From Craspedostauros australis (lineage: Eukaryota > Bacillariophyta > Bacillariophyceae > Mastogloiales > Achnanthaceae), in contig JAMXDE010000038.1 of NCBI GenBank assembly GCA_026770025.1, positions 186,001 through 250,000 of the forward strand: a stretch of 64,000 bases of DNA, given 5' to 3'. Made by a program: the position numbers and the translations under genes. Position 1 is the first letter of the stretch. Each line of letters starts with the position of its first letter. A model generated the notes under the pieces. It had not been told where the DNA came from, did no database searches, and was given only the letters and a program-made list of their open reading frames with translations. Shown piece by piece: positions 47,770 to 59,200 of the stretch.

Positions 47770-49597
47770 GGGTGAGATGCGAGAGGACAAGGTCCACATG
47801 ATCGCTGGCCTCATCAATGCCAGGCTCGATCTCGTGCCTGCCACTGCTCAGCACTCCGATCGTCGCATGAGGATCGCCATGCTCAACTCCAAGGCAGGTC
47901 AGCTCGCTGTCGAATGCGCTGCATTCCAAGCTGCGGCAGAGTATTTCCGGACAGCAATGGCACTGTTGCCAGCTGATCATTGGAAGACCCATCTCCATCA
48001 GAGCATCGACATCTTTTCATCAGCCGCCGAATGCGCGTACATCAATGTAAACAGTGATGAGGTGCAACGATACTGCTCGAGCGTGTTGTCATTGGATTGC
48101 TCCATCCTTGACAAGATCCGGGCGTATCGTATCTTCATCGACAACTTGTTCATCGAATCCAACGAAACCAGAACAAAGAAGACGCTCCCAACAATCCTGT
48201 CTGTGTTAGGCCAACTTGGATGCAGGTTCCCCACAAGCAAGCTGGGCAGGAACTTCAAGTTGATACGTGGTCTCCTGAAGGTGAAACTGACAGCATCGAA
48301 ATGGACTGTGGAGTCCTTCCGAAGCAAGCCATTGTGCGCGGATCCAACGCAAGTGGCTGTGATGGAGCTGCTGGACCAATTGGTTACCATTGCGTACTTC
48401 GTTCTCCCGGAATTGCTTCTTTTGGTCATCCTTGAATGTGTGGAGAGGACTTTGAAGCACGGCATCCTCCCACATTCCTCAACTTCGTTCGCTTACCTTG
48501 CTTTCGTCTCCGGTTACGTAATGGGAGATTTCAAAACCGCGGAAACGATTGGCGAGATTGCCATGCAGATGACTGAACAAGAATCCAACCGGATCTGCAA
48601 AGCCAAAGTCATTTACAATCTAAGTATTGGCATGACACACTGGATAAAGCTGACGAAGGCCACGTTGCCACACCTATGGAGAGCCCACGAGCTTAGCATG
48701 GCAAACGGCGATGTCAATACGGCCCTTCGAAGTGTTGCCGATCATTTGCAAAACAGATTCTTCACGGGTGAACCGCTGGCCCAACTTGACAAAGATATGC
48801 GAAGGTGTTTGCATTCCATGAACGATGTGCCACACCTCGAGCACAAGGACTTCCTCAACATGAGTTGGCAGGCCATTCGCAATCTCCGAGGTCTCTCCAA
48901 CAACGAAACGAAGCTGAAGGGAGACATCTTTGATGAAGATGCCTTCTTTGCGCAGCCAACAGAACAGATTGACCACGCCGCAGCGATTGTACTCGCCGCA
49001 TACCGACAAATCCTTGCTGTGTTCTTCGGCGACTTTGAGCTCGGAGCAGTCACTTCGCTTAGATCCTTTGACGAATTCATAAAGAAGTTCCCAGGAATGA
49101 GCTGTCTTTCACTTGGCGCAACTTACGGCAGCATCTGCTGTTATGCCGCTAGCTACGCGACCTCCAGCAAATCGAAAGCAGCCACATACCGCAAGCAAGG
49201 AGACCGCTGCCGCAAGCAGCTCCGCAAGTGGGCCGACATGGGCAACCCAAACTGCCAACATAGCTACGCGTTGGTGCAAGCAGAACACAAGATGCTGCGA
49301 TCCAAGTTTGACTCTGCCGTCGTGAAGTTCAAGGATGCGATCGATCTCGCCACGAGCTGCGGCTTCACGAACGATCAAGCGCTGGCGAATGAGCGCCTTT
49401 CGGAGTGCTTGACAAGGATGGGGATGGACGATGCGGCCGATCAGGCAATGGAAGAAGCCATTCGGCTGTATGGAGAATGGGGTGCAATGAGGAAGGTGGA
49501 GAAACTGAGATTGATGCATGAGGGGGACGAAGAAAGAACAGGCGAGCGAAATGAATTGATGCCTTGGGGATGGGCAAACAGCGCTGAGAACGAATAG
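45653..49597 (+). CDS. STAND/AAA_16 ATPase with helical C-terminal half, copy B
   Basis: A single exon encodes 1314 residues. After a disordered Ser/Thr-rich N-terminus comes IVGRDKEKRVLSNAINQML, the typical entry to an AAA_16 domain. Then follow Walker A GPSGSGKSA (about 149), Walker B LVIMMDDIQWAD (about 356) and GCFRSNE. A winged-helix region and RYTFIHDQVQEAALSLVP (about 665) are the hallmarks of COG3899-type predicted ATPases. From about 740 to 1300 the protein is all helical with TPR-like units. Bacterial relatives usually carry a kinase, cyclase or histidine-kinase module; none is visible here, so any output may be through partner proteins. Gln/Ser-rich insertions (SSQSSDASQRSDGSQRS) separate domains. 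Copy A at the left edge is its near twin. The start at 45653 is followed by further Met codons at 45659 and 45662 that could also serve. Confidence 0.88.
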   Translation: MLMMSTPTMTTAPPMDTPRSNMLHKNRTSSTKSLNDPSTNMSDTDSLTDSGLSDAQLQSSSLKFDRAGIVGRDKEKRVLSNAINQMLNSKQATQGTRSLDSTSITTSSSSTSSQSFTSNHNSEDEMHHKQQRRGQRHRTSLKTVCFISGPSGSGKSALAMHYKQHCLDNFAFFISGKFDLQQMEEPYAGIKNAMGQLVEQIMALPQEDTRMADAAVDDPRRFSTLHQSLIRCLSSRELKTLYKIIPGLLEMMVGEGASNTIEDRQNKDHDLQEISDDDVSAHADEDASTSLRGIREQSLTKQSSFTSASTSGSAAHGLDPSTQSASVAVTEGYRAKSDRIKHTLKRFLRIVCNHSPLVIMMDDIQWADKASIDIMQTWAMDGDISSLMIIGCFRSNELEQSQDLQDMITALQECKRERSIRVLDIPIQDLPLQSVRHLLIEILLPNNDDDVNGLADIVHRKTGGNIFFMKQFLESLVYEKLLSVDEDGGMKWIWDEQKIVAGSSATANMVDLMKRKLDRLDAARHVLPIAACLGSTFSNRRLILAIRTLSIHSDHRVFFKDLLTSDENAALMPSSQSSDASQRSDGSQRSHGASSLRQSERSQELQWQQAHLISYEGIQRSLDVCEREGLIEQHLHRSSQCRKSGRKDTAIGAQQQPTNNANGKQGYRYTFIHDQVQEAALSLVPQDKLSELRHRVGDVLLTSYSKGEMREDKVHMIAGLINARLDLVPATAQHSDRRMRIAMLNSKAGQLAVECAAFQAAAEYFRTAMALLPADHWKTHLHQSIDIFSSAAECAYINVNSDEVQRYCSSVLSLDCSILDKIRAYRIFIDNLFIESNETRTKKTLPTILSVLGQLGCRFPTSKLGRNFKLIRGLLKVKLTASKWTVESFRSKPLCADPTQVAVMELLDQLVTIAYFVLPELLLLVILECVERTLKHGILPHSSTSFAYLAFVSGYVMGDFKTAETIGEIAMQMTEQESNRICKAKVIYNLSIGMTHWIKLTKATLPHLWRAHELSMANGDVNTALRSVADHLQNRFFTGEPLAQLDKDMRRCLHSMNDVPHLEHKDFLNMSWQAIRNLRGLSNNETKLKGDIFDEDAFFAQPTEQIDHAAAIVLAAYRQILAVFFGDFELGAVTSLRSFDEFIKKFPGMSCLSLGATYGSICCYAASYATSSKSKAATYRKQGDRCRKQLRKWADMGNPNCQHSYALVQAEHKMLRSKFDSAVVKFKDAIDLATSCGFTNDQALANERLSECLTRMGMDDAADQAMEEAIRLYGEWGAMRKVEKLRLMHEGDEERTGERNELMPWGWANSAENE

Positions 49598-50817
49598 ATG
49601 AGCCATTACCCGTAGTCTGAAATCTACTCCCATTTTTCGCTCCGCACTTGAAAAGGGGTTTGGTAGTATTATAGAATAGGTTACAGCGCGGCGACTCGAA
49701 TCTTTGTGTGGTCCCACATCTTTTTCGGCTCTCTCCACCTGATCCATGCTGGACCAGAGATGCCCCCGCTGCGTGGTTCGACCGATGACATGGGACACAA
49801 GAGAGGCGCCCAAACATGGCAGCACCGCATCTTCCTTCTCTCGCATCGGCACCATCCACAAGAGGTGAAGAAGAACTCCTCTCATGAGTTGGTGGCGCAA
49901 ACGTTCGCTCTGAGTTGGCTCGGACAAGTTCCACCAACTACTTTAGAATACTGCACGAGCTAGTCGTATCATGAGCGCAGCTCGTACCACACCACCAAGA
50001 GGCCCTGGAGCATCAGCACGGTTGTTCCAACACGCCGCCATGTCATCTTTTATAATACCAACTTCCAGCATCACAGACATACAATCGAGCGATTCATGAG
50101 ACGATGCTACGCCCACCAGAAGGCAGGAAAGGCCCGTCTTCTTGGATGTGGTTGAGATTTATGTGATGGGATGACATGAAGCATTTGTTCCGCGCTTTTT
50201 TCTCATGGATGCTGCAATCAGTGCGGCGATTGTATTTCAGTATTATTGTTGATGGGATTTCGCTCCGCAGAGCGTGTGAGAGAGAGAGAGAGACAGCACG
50301 TCCCACACAAGATTACCGCATGTGTAGTCGTACCATCATCCTACGTGTGTCATCGCAGCTTCATCTTCATCCTTCGCCCCACCAACACAAGTGAGATGGA
50401 GGGAGGTGGCGGAATCAACCTCGATATTCTCGTGCGATGCAACGAGGCAGAATGAGGGGAACGAGACGTGACGAGACGAGACGAGACGAAGGAAGATACA
50501 ACTGCAAGAAACAGAGACGAATGGCGACGTGGTGGCATCAGGGTTTGTGTTGCATCTGTATTCCGCGTGTGCTCCGACGTGCATCTTCATACACACTCAT
50601 GCATGTCCGAGCGCAGGTACGAGTACGAGTCCGAATGTGCAGAGACGAAGCAATGAAACAATGAAGCGGTGAAACGATGAGACGAGAGCCAGAACACCTC
50701 TCATTCGGAAAATACAATTCCTTCTCACAATTTCTCGAAAGATCCAAGCCAACAACCTTCGCCTTGCACAATACAACCACACCATTTCAAAAACACCGCT
50801 CAACTCAAACGAGCATC
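49598..50817. other. Intergenic region, 1220 bases
   Basis: Short simple repeats: GA-rich at 50277-50293 and a GACGA/GACGAGA stretch at 50461-50492. No gene or element recognised. Confidence 0.5.
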
Positions 50818-53143
50818 ATGAAAATCTCCCAAACCAACCTCCTTCAGGTGTTTGCGCTCGTGTTGAGCATAGGCGCAAAGGCCTTGGCCGACCACGGCAA
50901 GTGCGGCGATCCGTGGCGCGAGCCATGTCTCTCCGAGTCCGACAACCGCTACAAGTCGGACGTCAACTACGATATCGTTGAGCAGAACAAGGTCAAGGTG
51001 CGTCCCCACTTGTTCCTTCGCTAGCGTTGTGATTGGTAGCCTCGGCCACAAACATACATGTCGCGACTCTTGCGTGGTATGGCGCAGTCCACGATGACGG
51101 TGTACTCTGGTGCTAGCGGGTACTGCACACCGCACAATAGAGAGCTTTCAATGATAGGTCATACGCGTGCAGTGTGTATCTGCCTTTGAAGGATGGGGGT
51201 TTTGGTGACCAGGGAATCCTCCACTTGTGCATCATATCGATCTCTTTCACTTGGTACGACACCGTCCTCCTGCGGAGAATTCTTATCTATCCCACCTAAT
51301 ATTGCTCACAATGCTATCCTGTCTTCCTTCCTGCCTTCCTATCTATTATGCTACACTACAATTATCGCCTTTAGGCTCTCTTCACTGGATACTACATGTG
51401 CGACATGTTCGTGTACGGACCCGATGGACAACCGATGGAGACCCGCAGCGAGATCCTTCCTGAATTTGGTCTACTGACCGTGAAATCCTTTCCCTACAAG
51501 GTCTTCAATAACTACACCGTCGACGGCACTAGGACCTTCAATCATCGTTACCGAGTCCTCGAGCCAGCATCCGAAAGTACCCACCCAGGTATTGCTCAAG
51601 CGCTGGACATCTACGGCACCTCAAGCTTTGAGCTTGATGGGACAATCGTCACGTTGCCACTCACACAGAGTCTCGTGCTTCTCGGGGAATTGAAGGAGAA
51701 GCGAGAGACCACCACTACCCACTCGATTGGAAACAACACGGTCATTACACAAGGCAGCGCAATGCCCGGCACGCTCGTCGTCAGCGTGATCACTTGTCTG
51801 GATGCCAAATGCAGCAACGCACGCGAGGTGGTCTCATTCTACAACAACTCCAAGCTCATGTTCTACCAAGCCGGTCACCAGAAGCGCGTGGGGGAGCAAG
51901 AGTTCGTCGATCAGATCAAGGCTGCGTACGAAACCTCATCTGTCCCAGTGCAAGCGCGTCCCTCGATGCCCATGACCGGCCCATCTGCATCCGGCACATT
52001 TCCGACTGAGGAGCAGTGGTGCGAGGTAAGTAATCACGGGAAGCGTGCTAGGTGTGGGGCAAAGACGATGTGTGGAGATAATCTCTTCGATGTGCCATTG
52101 CACCATGTTCGTTCTTGCCCTTACCAATACCCTTTTCGACTTGCTTCATGCGAACGCCGCTCTATTTTATCACACAATATTCATCACCTCCTCTCCTCCA
52201 TTTCCTGCTCCTCCGTTTCCTGCTCCTCCAGTACGATCCAAATTGCGCCACCAACCCATACCATGAGCCAACCACTCCGGTCAAGGCAGGCATCATCGCC
52301 GGCTTCACCATCGGCGGTGTCCTTCTCTTTCTCATCGTGGTCGCTGGTTTGGTCAGCGGGTACAATAAGCAGCAGGCCAAGCGATACCGCGCAGTCTTCG
52401 CCACACGTGTTGCACAGACCATGAGCATCAACCTCCCAGCCAAGCGCATGGACGCTGCCGCATTGGCGAAGGAGTTCCAAGCCATCGATACCAAGTCCTC
52501 CAACGCCGACGGCAACATCACGAAGGAAGGCATGTGGGAGTTCTTGAGCTCCGGCAAGGCAGTTGAGACCAACCGCCGCGACTTTGAAGCCTTGTGGGCA
52601 GTCATGGATGCAGATGGCAACGGTTCCGTTGACTTTTTGGAGTTTTGTGCCTTCATGGGTCAGGTGAGTTCGATATGGTGTGGTGTGGCGTTGCGCCGAC
52701 TACTGCATGTCATGTGAGTCATGCAGAGTACTCTACTCTACATCATTTGGTAGCATACCATACGTGCTCGTCGTCTCACAAATGACCTCCCTGCTTTCTT
52801 GCTTCATTGGGTGCGTGTCTGCGTGTGTGTGCACATCCATTCGGCTCCCATCGATGCATCTCCGATGCTCCCTATGACATGCGGCCTGTCACGACTTACT
52901 CTCTTTCCCCGCTCGCAGTGCCACGAGGAATACGATGCAGCCTGCAACGATCGCTCGTTGATGGCTGAACGCGTGTCCCGCCGAATCTCCCATCGTTTCT
53001 CCCAAGCCAATGCCTCAGCCGCTGGTGTGACTGGAGCAACAGTCAAATCTGGTGGGGAGAGCTCGGAGGGCGACGATGGGTCCGACAAGAATGCAGACGA
53101 CTCGCAGGCGAAGGAAGGAGATGAGGACTCCGTCCACGTGTAA
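50818..53143 (+). CDS. Type I membrane protein with cytoplasmic EF-hand domain, four exons
   Basis: Exons are 50818-50997, 51375-52025, 52232-52663 and 52919-53143, all phase 0, totalling 495 residues. The N-terminus (MKISQTNLLQVFALVLSIGAKALA) is a signal peptide. A luminal or extracellular domain of about 270 residues has scattered Cys and possible N-glycosylation sites (NYT, NNS, NNT). A TM segment (IIAGFTIGGVLLFLIVVAGLV, about 295-317) is followed by a basic stretch and an EF-hand pair. The second loop, DADGNGSVDFLE (about 402-413), has all canonical Ca-binding positions. The first (near SNADGNITKEG) is irregular and may not bind. The tail is acidic. Calcium sensing linked to a surface domain is inferred. 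The luminal domain is not recognised. Confidence 0.82.
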
Positions 53144-55779
53144 ACGAAGTGACGCCATGAGGTGAGACGAGATGAGACGCGATGAGCATACTCTATCAGA
53201 CTTCAACCAACTCGAGAGTCGCCAAATCAGGGTGGATCATTCCGACTTGCATCAACTGCGACGTGGAGCATTTCCGATGCCAAACTTTGATGGTTCGGCA
53301 TCCACGATGGTTTGCGAAGGCGGTGGATACGTAGATACGCGGGTTCATGGATGGATGGATGGGTGGGTGGATGGACCAGTATGAAATCAATACCCCGATT
53401 CGCTGACGGGGCGGCCTCACTTCGGTGAATACTTTGCTTCCGTACGACACGACCGTGCACTCCAACTTGCCCATACGACCATGACCTATGAACGGACACA
53501 TACAACTCAGGCGAGTAGGCAGCAACACGGCTATGGCTGTGAAGACTGCAGAGCCCGAACGGACAATAGTACCAACATGAATTCAGAAATCAATGGTATT
53601 ATCCATACATACTCGCACATGTCGTAAGCAATCATGAAAGCTCTGCATTCTCTTCGTGATGTCTCGGCACATGTGCATGTGCATGTACATGTGTATGCGC
53701 ATGTGTGTGCGTGCGTGTGTGTGTCTACGTCCGGATGTCGAGACAGAACCAGCGCTTGCTGCTGCTGTCGTATTGCTTGCCTTCTTCGTCTGTTGTTCCA
53801 ATTCAGTTCGGTGCAGCGCCATTCGAATTTTAGTTGACGACAACATTTTGTTGTGATCATTTTTGCATCTCCGATTTGGGCGCGAATTCGTTGATAGCGT
53901 GACGTCACAATGAATCGATTGTGTCGAAGGTGAAGTGTCATGACAGGGACAAGGAAGACACAAAAGAAATGAGGGGTCATGACTCAATCTGTAAACGTGA
54001 CTGAGTGGTCATTTCGCTGGTAGCCAAAACCGTGAAAGGAAACAACAATTCTGTTGATTCATCGTCCTGTTGCTTCCCTCACGATTTCGACAGAAGCGTC
54101 GTACACGATTTACCGATCAACTCGGTGCGGCGCAGCGTGGTGCTCCCTTAGAAGAGCGTGTGAGAGAAGTCTATGGATGAGCATCGTGCTTGAAGAAATA
54201 ATAGAATAGGATAAGCCGAGCAAGTACGAGTGTACTGGTACGAGTATAATGCCATGGCTACAGTTGGAACCGACCCAAGACGGCTCGCAAGAAGTATTTC
54301 GCTGCATGGAGGGACTCTGGCGCAGCCGTTCCTTGGGGAAACATGACGTGAAGAAGATCTGCTCGGAGGGCACAACTGACCATCAAGTAACGGCCGACAT
54401 TGTTAGCTGTCGCTGGACTTGCGGAAAAGCAGCCACGAAACGCGGACCGGCGGAGAGCCGCAGGCTTCCTGTCAGGCCAGGGAACATGGAGACATCACAC
54501 CCTGCCTCCTCTGTGCAGTTTTGGCGTGTTCCCATGCTACGCACGCTGTGCAGGAACAGTTGGTTCGCTCTTGGATCCTTTGTGGCATCGCAGCTCGGCG
54601 CTGTAGGAGGATTGTGTCCGCACCCTTCCACAAAGACAACTGTCTTGGCCTGTTCTGTTGGAACATGACGAATATTCAGATTCGTGTATGACCCGGTAGG
54701 GGTCACAGTTGCGCAAATGACTGCTCACACATATTTGTTTGTCCAGAACTCCTTCTCACGATCAAATGTTCCAAACCCGAAAACGGAAAATTCGCAGCAG
54801 AATCCTCGAATATGACGAAAGAATCTCGGAATCTTCAGAAACAAATAATCTACCGATCGAGAGGAATCTAACGTCAGTGGGAACACGAGGAGCAGAGCAT
54901 GAACGTCAGCAGAGGAGCAAGACCAGATATATATGGATGAGAGGAACCACTTAGGTAAGACGTCAGGATTAGAGACTGACGCAATCGAGTTCCTGAATCT
55001 CTGTCTGACACAACCAAGACAGTTGCAATATACCATGATGTCACTGAAAAATTGCTGAAAATTGGTATTTTCCCTTCATGCCCCCATTGACCGGTGACCG
55101 AATTGTCTGTACTACCACCAGTACACACGATTGAGCAACAAATGGACAGGCACTCTACCTCCAAAAGAGACTACATATGTGAAGGCATCTGTCTGCAAGA
55201 ATACAAGTGCATGGCTCATCCTGCATGCACAGTTGATGCTTCTCACTTGCCTCTTTGCCATGTGTTCCAAGATTACATATGTATGAAACTGACATCTTCC
55301 ATGCAGGATGTGCCGGTCTTGGATCAAAAGCAAGACTATCCTGCAAAATTGGAACAAGACTAAGACATGGAACACTCGCACCTTCACTCCAACAATTGGA
55401 GAATCAGCTCTCAAACCTGCCAAGAGCGATGAAGCATCGTGGTTTCATCGCCTGGGGATTGTGGAGCAATTTTTCAAATGTACAAGACCATGAACAGCGA
55501 CAACCAACAGCAGAGCAGTGTGATGACCAGCCCATCTCGTTTTCCTCTCCAACCTTCAACCAAAACAATCTCATAAAAACAACAATCTTACAAAACTCAA
55601 GCTTTACAACCACCAAATCAACTCAAAACACATTCTCAATCGTCTCATCTACGTTCGTGGTCACACTACGTTTAACCGCGCTGACGTTGGCAGTTTCACT
55701 TCCCCTTTTGACCTGCCAAAGTCCGACACTGGAAGGCAAAGCCGGACACAACCGGACTTCATTTGCCCTCTATTCTCGC
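53144..55779. other. Intergenic region before the copia element
   Basis: Contains a GGATGGAT/GGGTGG simple repeat at 53348-53373 and a TG/CATG microsatellite at 53669-53721. No gene recognised in 2.6 kb. The 5' LTR of the copia element should lie in the right part of this stretch, but its limits cannot be fixed because the partner LTR is outside the window. Confidence 0.5.
53669..53721. repeat. CATGTG/TG microsatellite
   Basis: Alternating purine-pyrimidine run of CATGTG, CATGTA and GTGTGTGC units. Confidence 0.85.
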
Positions 55780-56025
55780 TGGTTATGAGCCTGGTCTTAC
55801 GCTGAAGTCAAGATTCGACAGAGAGCCTCATCAATAGCGCAAGAACCGATCCCACGAAGTCTCAGACTTCCTCATCCAACTAAGTCGCTGCCACAGCGAC
55901 CCGCATCCGTGGCTTGGACCCTGTGAGCTTCACTGCAGGAAGCAAGAGTCAAGCCGCCCACTGACAGTCCAGCTGTCCGAACGCCAGCAACGCAGTTGCT
56001 CCGACAATAATCAGCCGATCATCTG

Positions 56026-56153
56026 CTGATCTACCCGCAGCAGCGCAGCTGACTGCTTGCAACACAGTTGCTCCTGCCACAGGCACCCACTGATCTACCC
56101 GCAGCAGTGCAGCTGACTGCCCGCAACACAGTTGCCTCACTCCCAGACACCTG
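56026..56153 (+). repeat. 64-bp direct repeat in the copia leader
   Basis: Two units, each starting CTGATCTACCCGCAGCAG and ending near CAACACAGTTGC, begin at 56026 and 56090. Further partial CGCAACNCAGTTGC motifs follow to about 56190. Confidence 0.8.
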
Positions 56154-56288
56154 CTGACTGAAGCTCAGCAATCACAACTCGCAACGCAGTTGCGACCATC
56201 GATCGATACTCCAGCAGAACATCTGCGAACCAGCAGCTCAGCTGCTCATCAGAAAATCCGCAACCTCTTCAAGCGCAGCTTTTGAAGG

Positions 56289-59200
56289 ATGGCGGATGAT
56301 CAACCGGAGGCCACCGTCACCCAAGGTGGAGCCACCACAACTCAAGCCGAGGTAGCTGCCACTCAAGCAGCAACCTTGGAACAACTCAGCCAGATGCAGG
56401 CCCGCCTTCTGGCCCAGCAACAACAACTGAACGAAGCGAGCCAAGTCCTTCAAGAACGACTCGCGAATCTGACTGAGAGGGAGGAAGCCCACGAGCGTCT
56501 CCTTCAAACCGAGGTATCTGGTGTCAACACCTCCCAGGAAATCTTCGAACTGGGCCGCACCGCAGCCGAGACGGAACGTGAACTCGCCAATCGCCCAACC
56601 AAGCCGGTGATGGGCAACATCGTCAAGGTGGGAAAGAACTGGTTCCCCTTCACCGGGGGAAAGCCCAAAGCTGACTGGTCTGGGCTTGTTGACGAGCCCA
56701 ACACCTACCTCTACGTTCTCCAGAAGCGCTCCACTGCAAGCGGAGCCGATGTCAAGAGCCAACCCGACATGGAGAAGGGCCTTGAACCCAAGTTCCACCG
56801 CCAGAGCGATCTCCAAGCCTTCCAGCGCGACTTCATGTCCGAACTCAAAGCCAGAGGGCTCGACACCATCTCCTACCTCAAGGAGCCATCCGACCCCGAA
56901 GACACGACCAGCGTCGTTGCCCATCCATACCGCTTCAACCAAAAGACCATCATGGAAGAAGCAACCGAAATGGCAAGCCATTTTGATGAGTACGACCGCC
57001 GCAACAACATCACTGCCTGCCGCTTTCTCCTCAACTCTCTCCAGCCAAGCCTGAAGGACGACATCTTGGCGCGGGTCCATCCGGATCAACGCGAGGATTT
57101 TGTCATTCTTTGGATGGAGCTGATCGAGGACTTGCGAACCACCACTTTCGACAAGTATGATCGCATCAAGCAGAACATCCGCCGTCGCACTCCCAAGACC
57201 TATGCCGGTGAGAACATCAAGAAGTTTGCTGATGACACCCGCAAGGACGCCCAAGTTCTCGAAGATGCTGGCCAATATGACCACGCCCTCACTGCGGACA
57301 TCCTCACCAAGTTTCTCTCTGCTGGCGGCTCTGGCACATCCGGGGAGCGCTACCGCTTTGGTCTCCACAGCAAACTCGGCAACCTCAAGGAAGTGCTGAT
57401 CCAAATCGGGTGCTGCACCAAGGCCGAGAAGGACCGACGCATCTTGAAGGATCGCCTTCACTGGCGTGATGTCTGCAATCTTGCCACCGACCTGTACAAG
57501 CAAGAGCTCCATGCTGGACAATGGCATGCTGCCTCCTACTTGCGCAATCGCAAGAACAGCAACGCTGGGTATTTCCTCTCTGGAGAAAATGGAGGCATCG
57601 AGATCGACGAAAGCACGGCGCTGGCCCTGATGCAGAATGGTGGAAAGACGCCCATCATCTGCCACAACTGCGGAGAACCTGGTCATGTCAAGGCCAACTG
57701 CCCCAATCTGAAGAAAGGTGCAGGCTCCAACCACAGCAGCAAGGGCAAGAAGGGTTCCAACAACGCGAAGAAGGGTTCTTCCAACACCAGTTGGCGTTCT
57801 GTTCCCCCTTCCAAGGGTGAACCGCACCAGAAGGTTGTCAGGAGCTCCACTTTCAAGTGGTGTGCCAAGTGCAAGCGTTGGCTCACCTCCCATGGCACCA
57901 GCGAGCACAGAAGCGACTTCAAGGACAAGAACAAGAACAAGAGCGAGACCGCTGCCAACACAGTCACATTCGATTCCACCGAATGGCACGTCTACAAGGT
58001 GACGGAAGAAAGTCCATCTGGGTGGTTCCAAATCATCCAGGCCTACCTTGGTCCATTGGCTCTCCTCATTGGTGCCTTTCCTCTTTTCATTCCGCTGCTC
58101 ATCCAGGTCCTCATCTTTGCAATCATGCATGGGTGGGAGACAGCCTCGATTGCAGCATGGATGGTCACTGCAACATACCTGGCACGCAAGCACCATGACA
58201 TGCCTCGCCACCCTGATGGTCCAGTTCCCAAGCCTCGTTGGCAACGCCGCTGCGAAGCCTATTGGGAAAAGAAAGGTCGCCGTCGTGACCGAGCCCAACC
58301 CAAGGATTGGATCAACTTTCATCGTCGTGCTCCGATTCGTCTCCGCCACCACCGCTCTCGCTTCGACCCTCCAGTATCTGCAATGCATGCATCAACCAAC
58401 ATGCATCCCAGAGCAAGAGCAGCTGGGTTGAGGCGACGCAGTCATCGTGTGATCGGTCTTGAGAACAACCCGAACAAGCACAGATTCAGAAGCACGGCTT
58501 TCTCCAACCCACGGCCAAGAGCCAATTCCATCAGCCATGGTGCCAGGTTCGGAACCAGAGCCGTTCCTATTCGTCGACATGAAGTGCAAGGACCATCCAA
58601 GAAGAAACATCGCAATCAGCGTCAGCGAATGATGGTATTTGATGCTCCTGCTCCTGCTCAGCGACAGCGACTCACCGAGAAACAAACCAGCAGACTGGCC
58701 CAGATCCTCAGCACCTACTTCAAGCCTGAGGACGCGCCTCCGTCAAATTCTGTGTGCACACACGATGGACCATCCTCTATCACGAGTTTCTCGGCTGTCC
58801 GTCACAGCTCAGACGAGCTCGCCAACGTCCTTCCAGCCAAGATGATATGTGATGTCATTTGGGACAGCGGATCCACCGTCTGTATCTCACATGACAAGTC
58901 CGACTTCGTCTCCGAACCCAGAAGGCCAATTGGAAACCAAGCCAAGAAACTGACAGGGCTGTTTGGAGGACGATCTGACCACTTGGTGGGAACCGTGGAA
59001 TGGGGCATCCAAGACACGAGAGGAAACATTCGCCGTCTCAAATTCCCGGCATACTATGTGCCAAGAAGCAACGCCAAGATCATCAGCACCTCTGTGTTCG
59101 AAAGAATGTATCCAGGCGAGCTGCAGTATGTGAATGGCAGGTGGAAGGTCCAAGGAAGAGAGGGAGAGATCAACATCAAGATCAATCCCAAGAACAAGCT

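Noticed and set aside
56238-58388. 716-codon antisense ORF across the copia gag region
   Set aside because: The plus strand has clear gag and zinc-finger motifs; the antisense frame is a shadow of codon bias with no recognisable domain.
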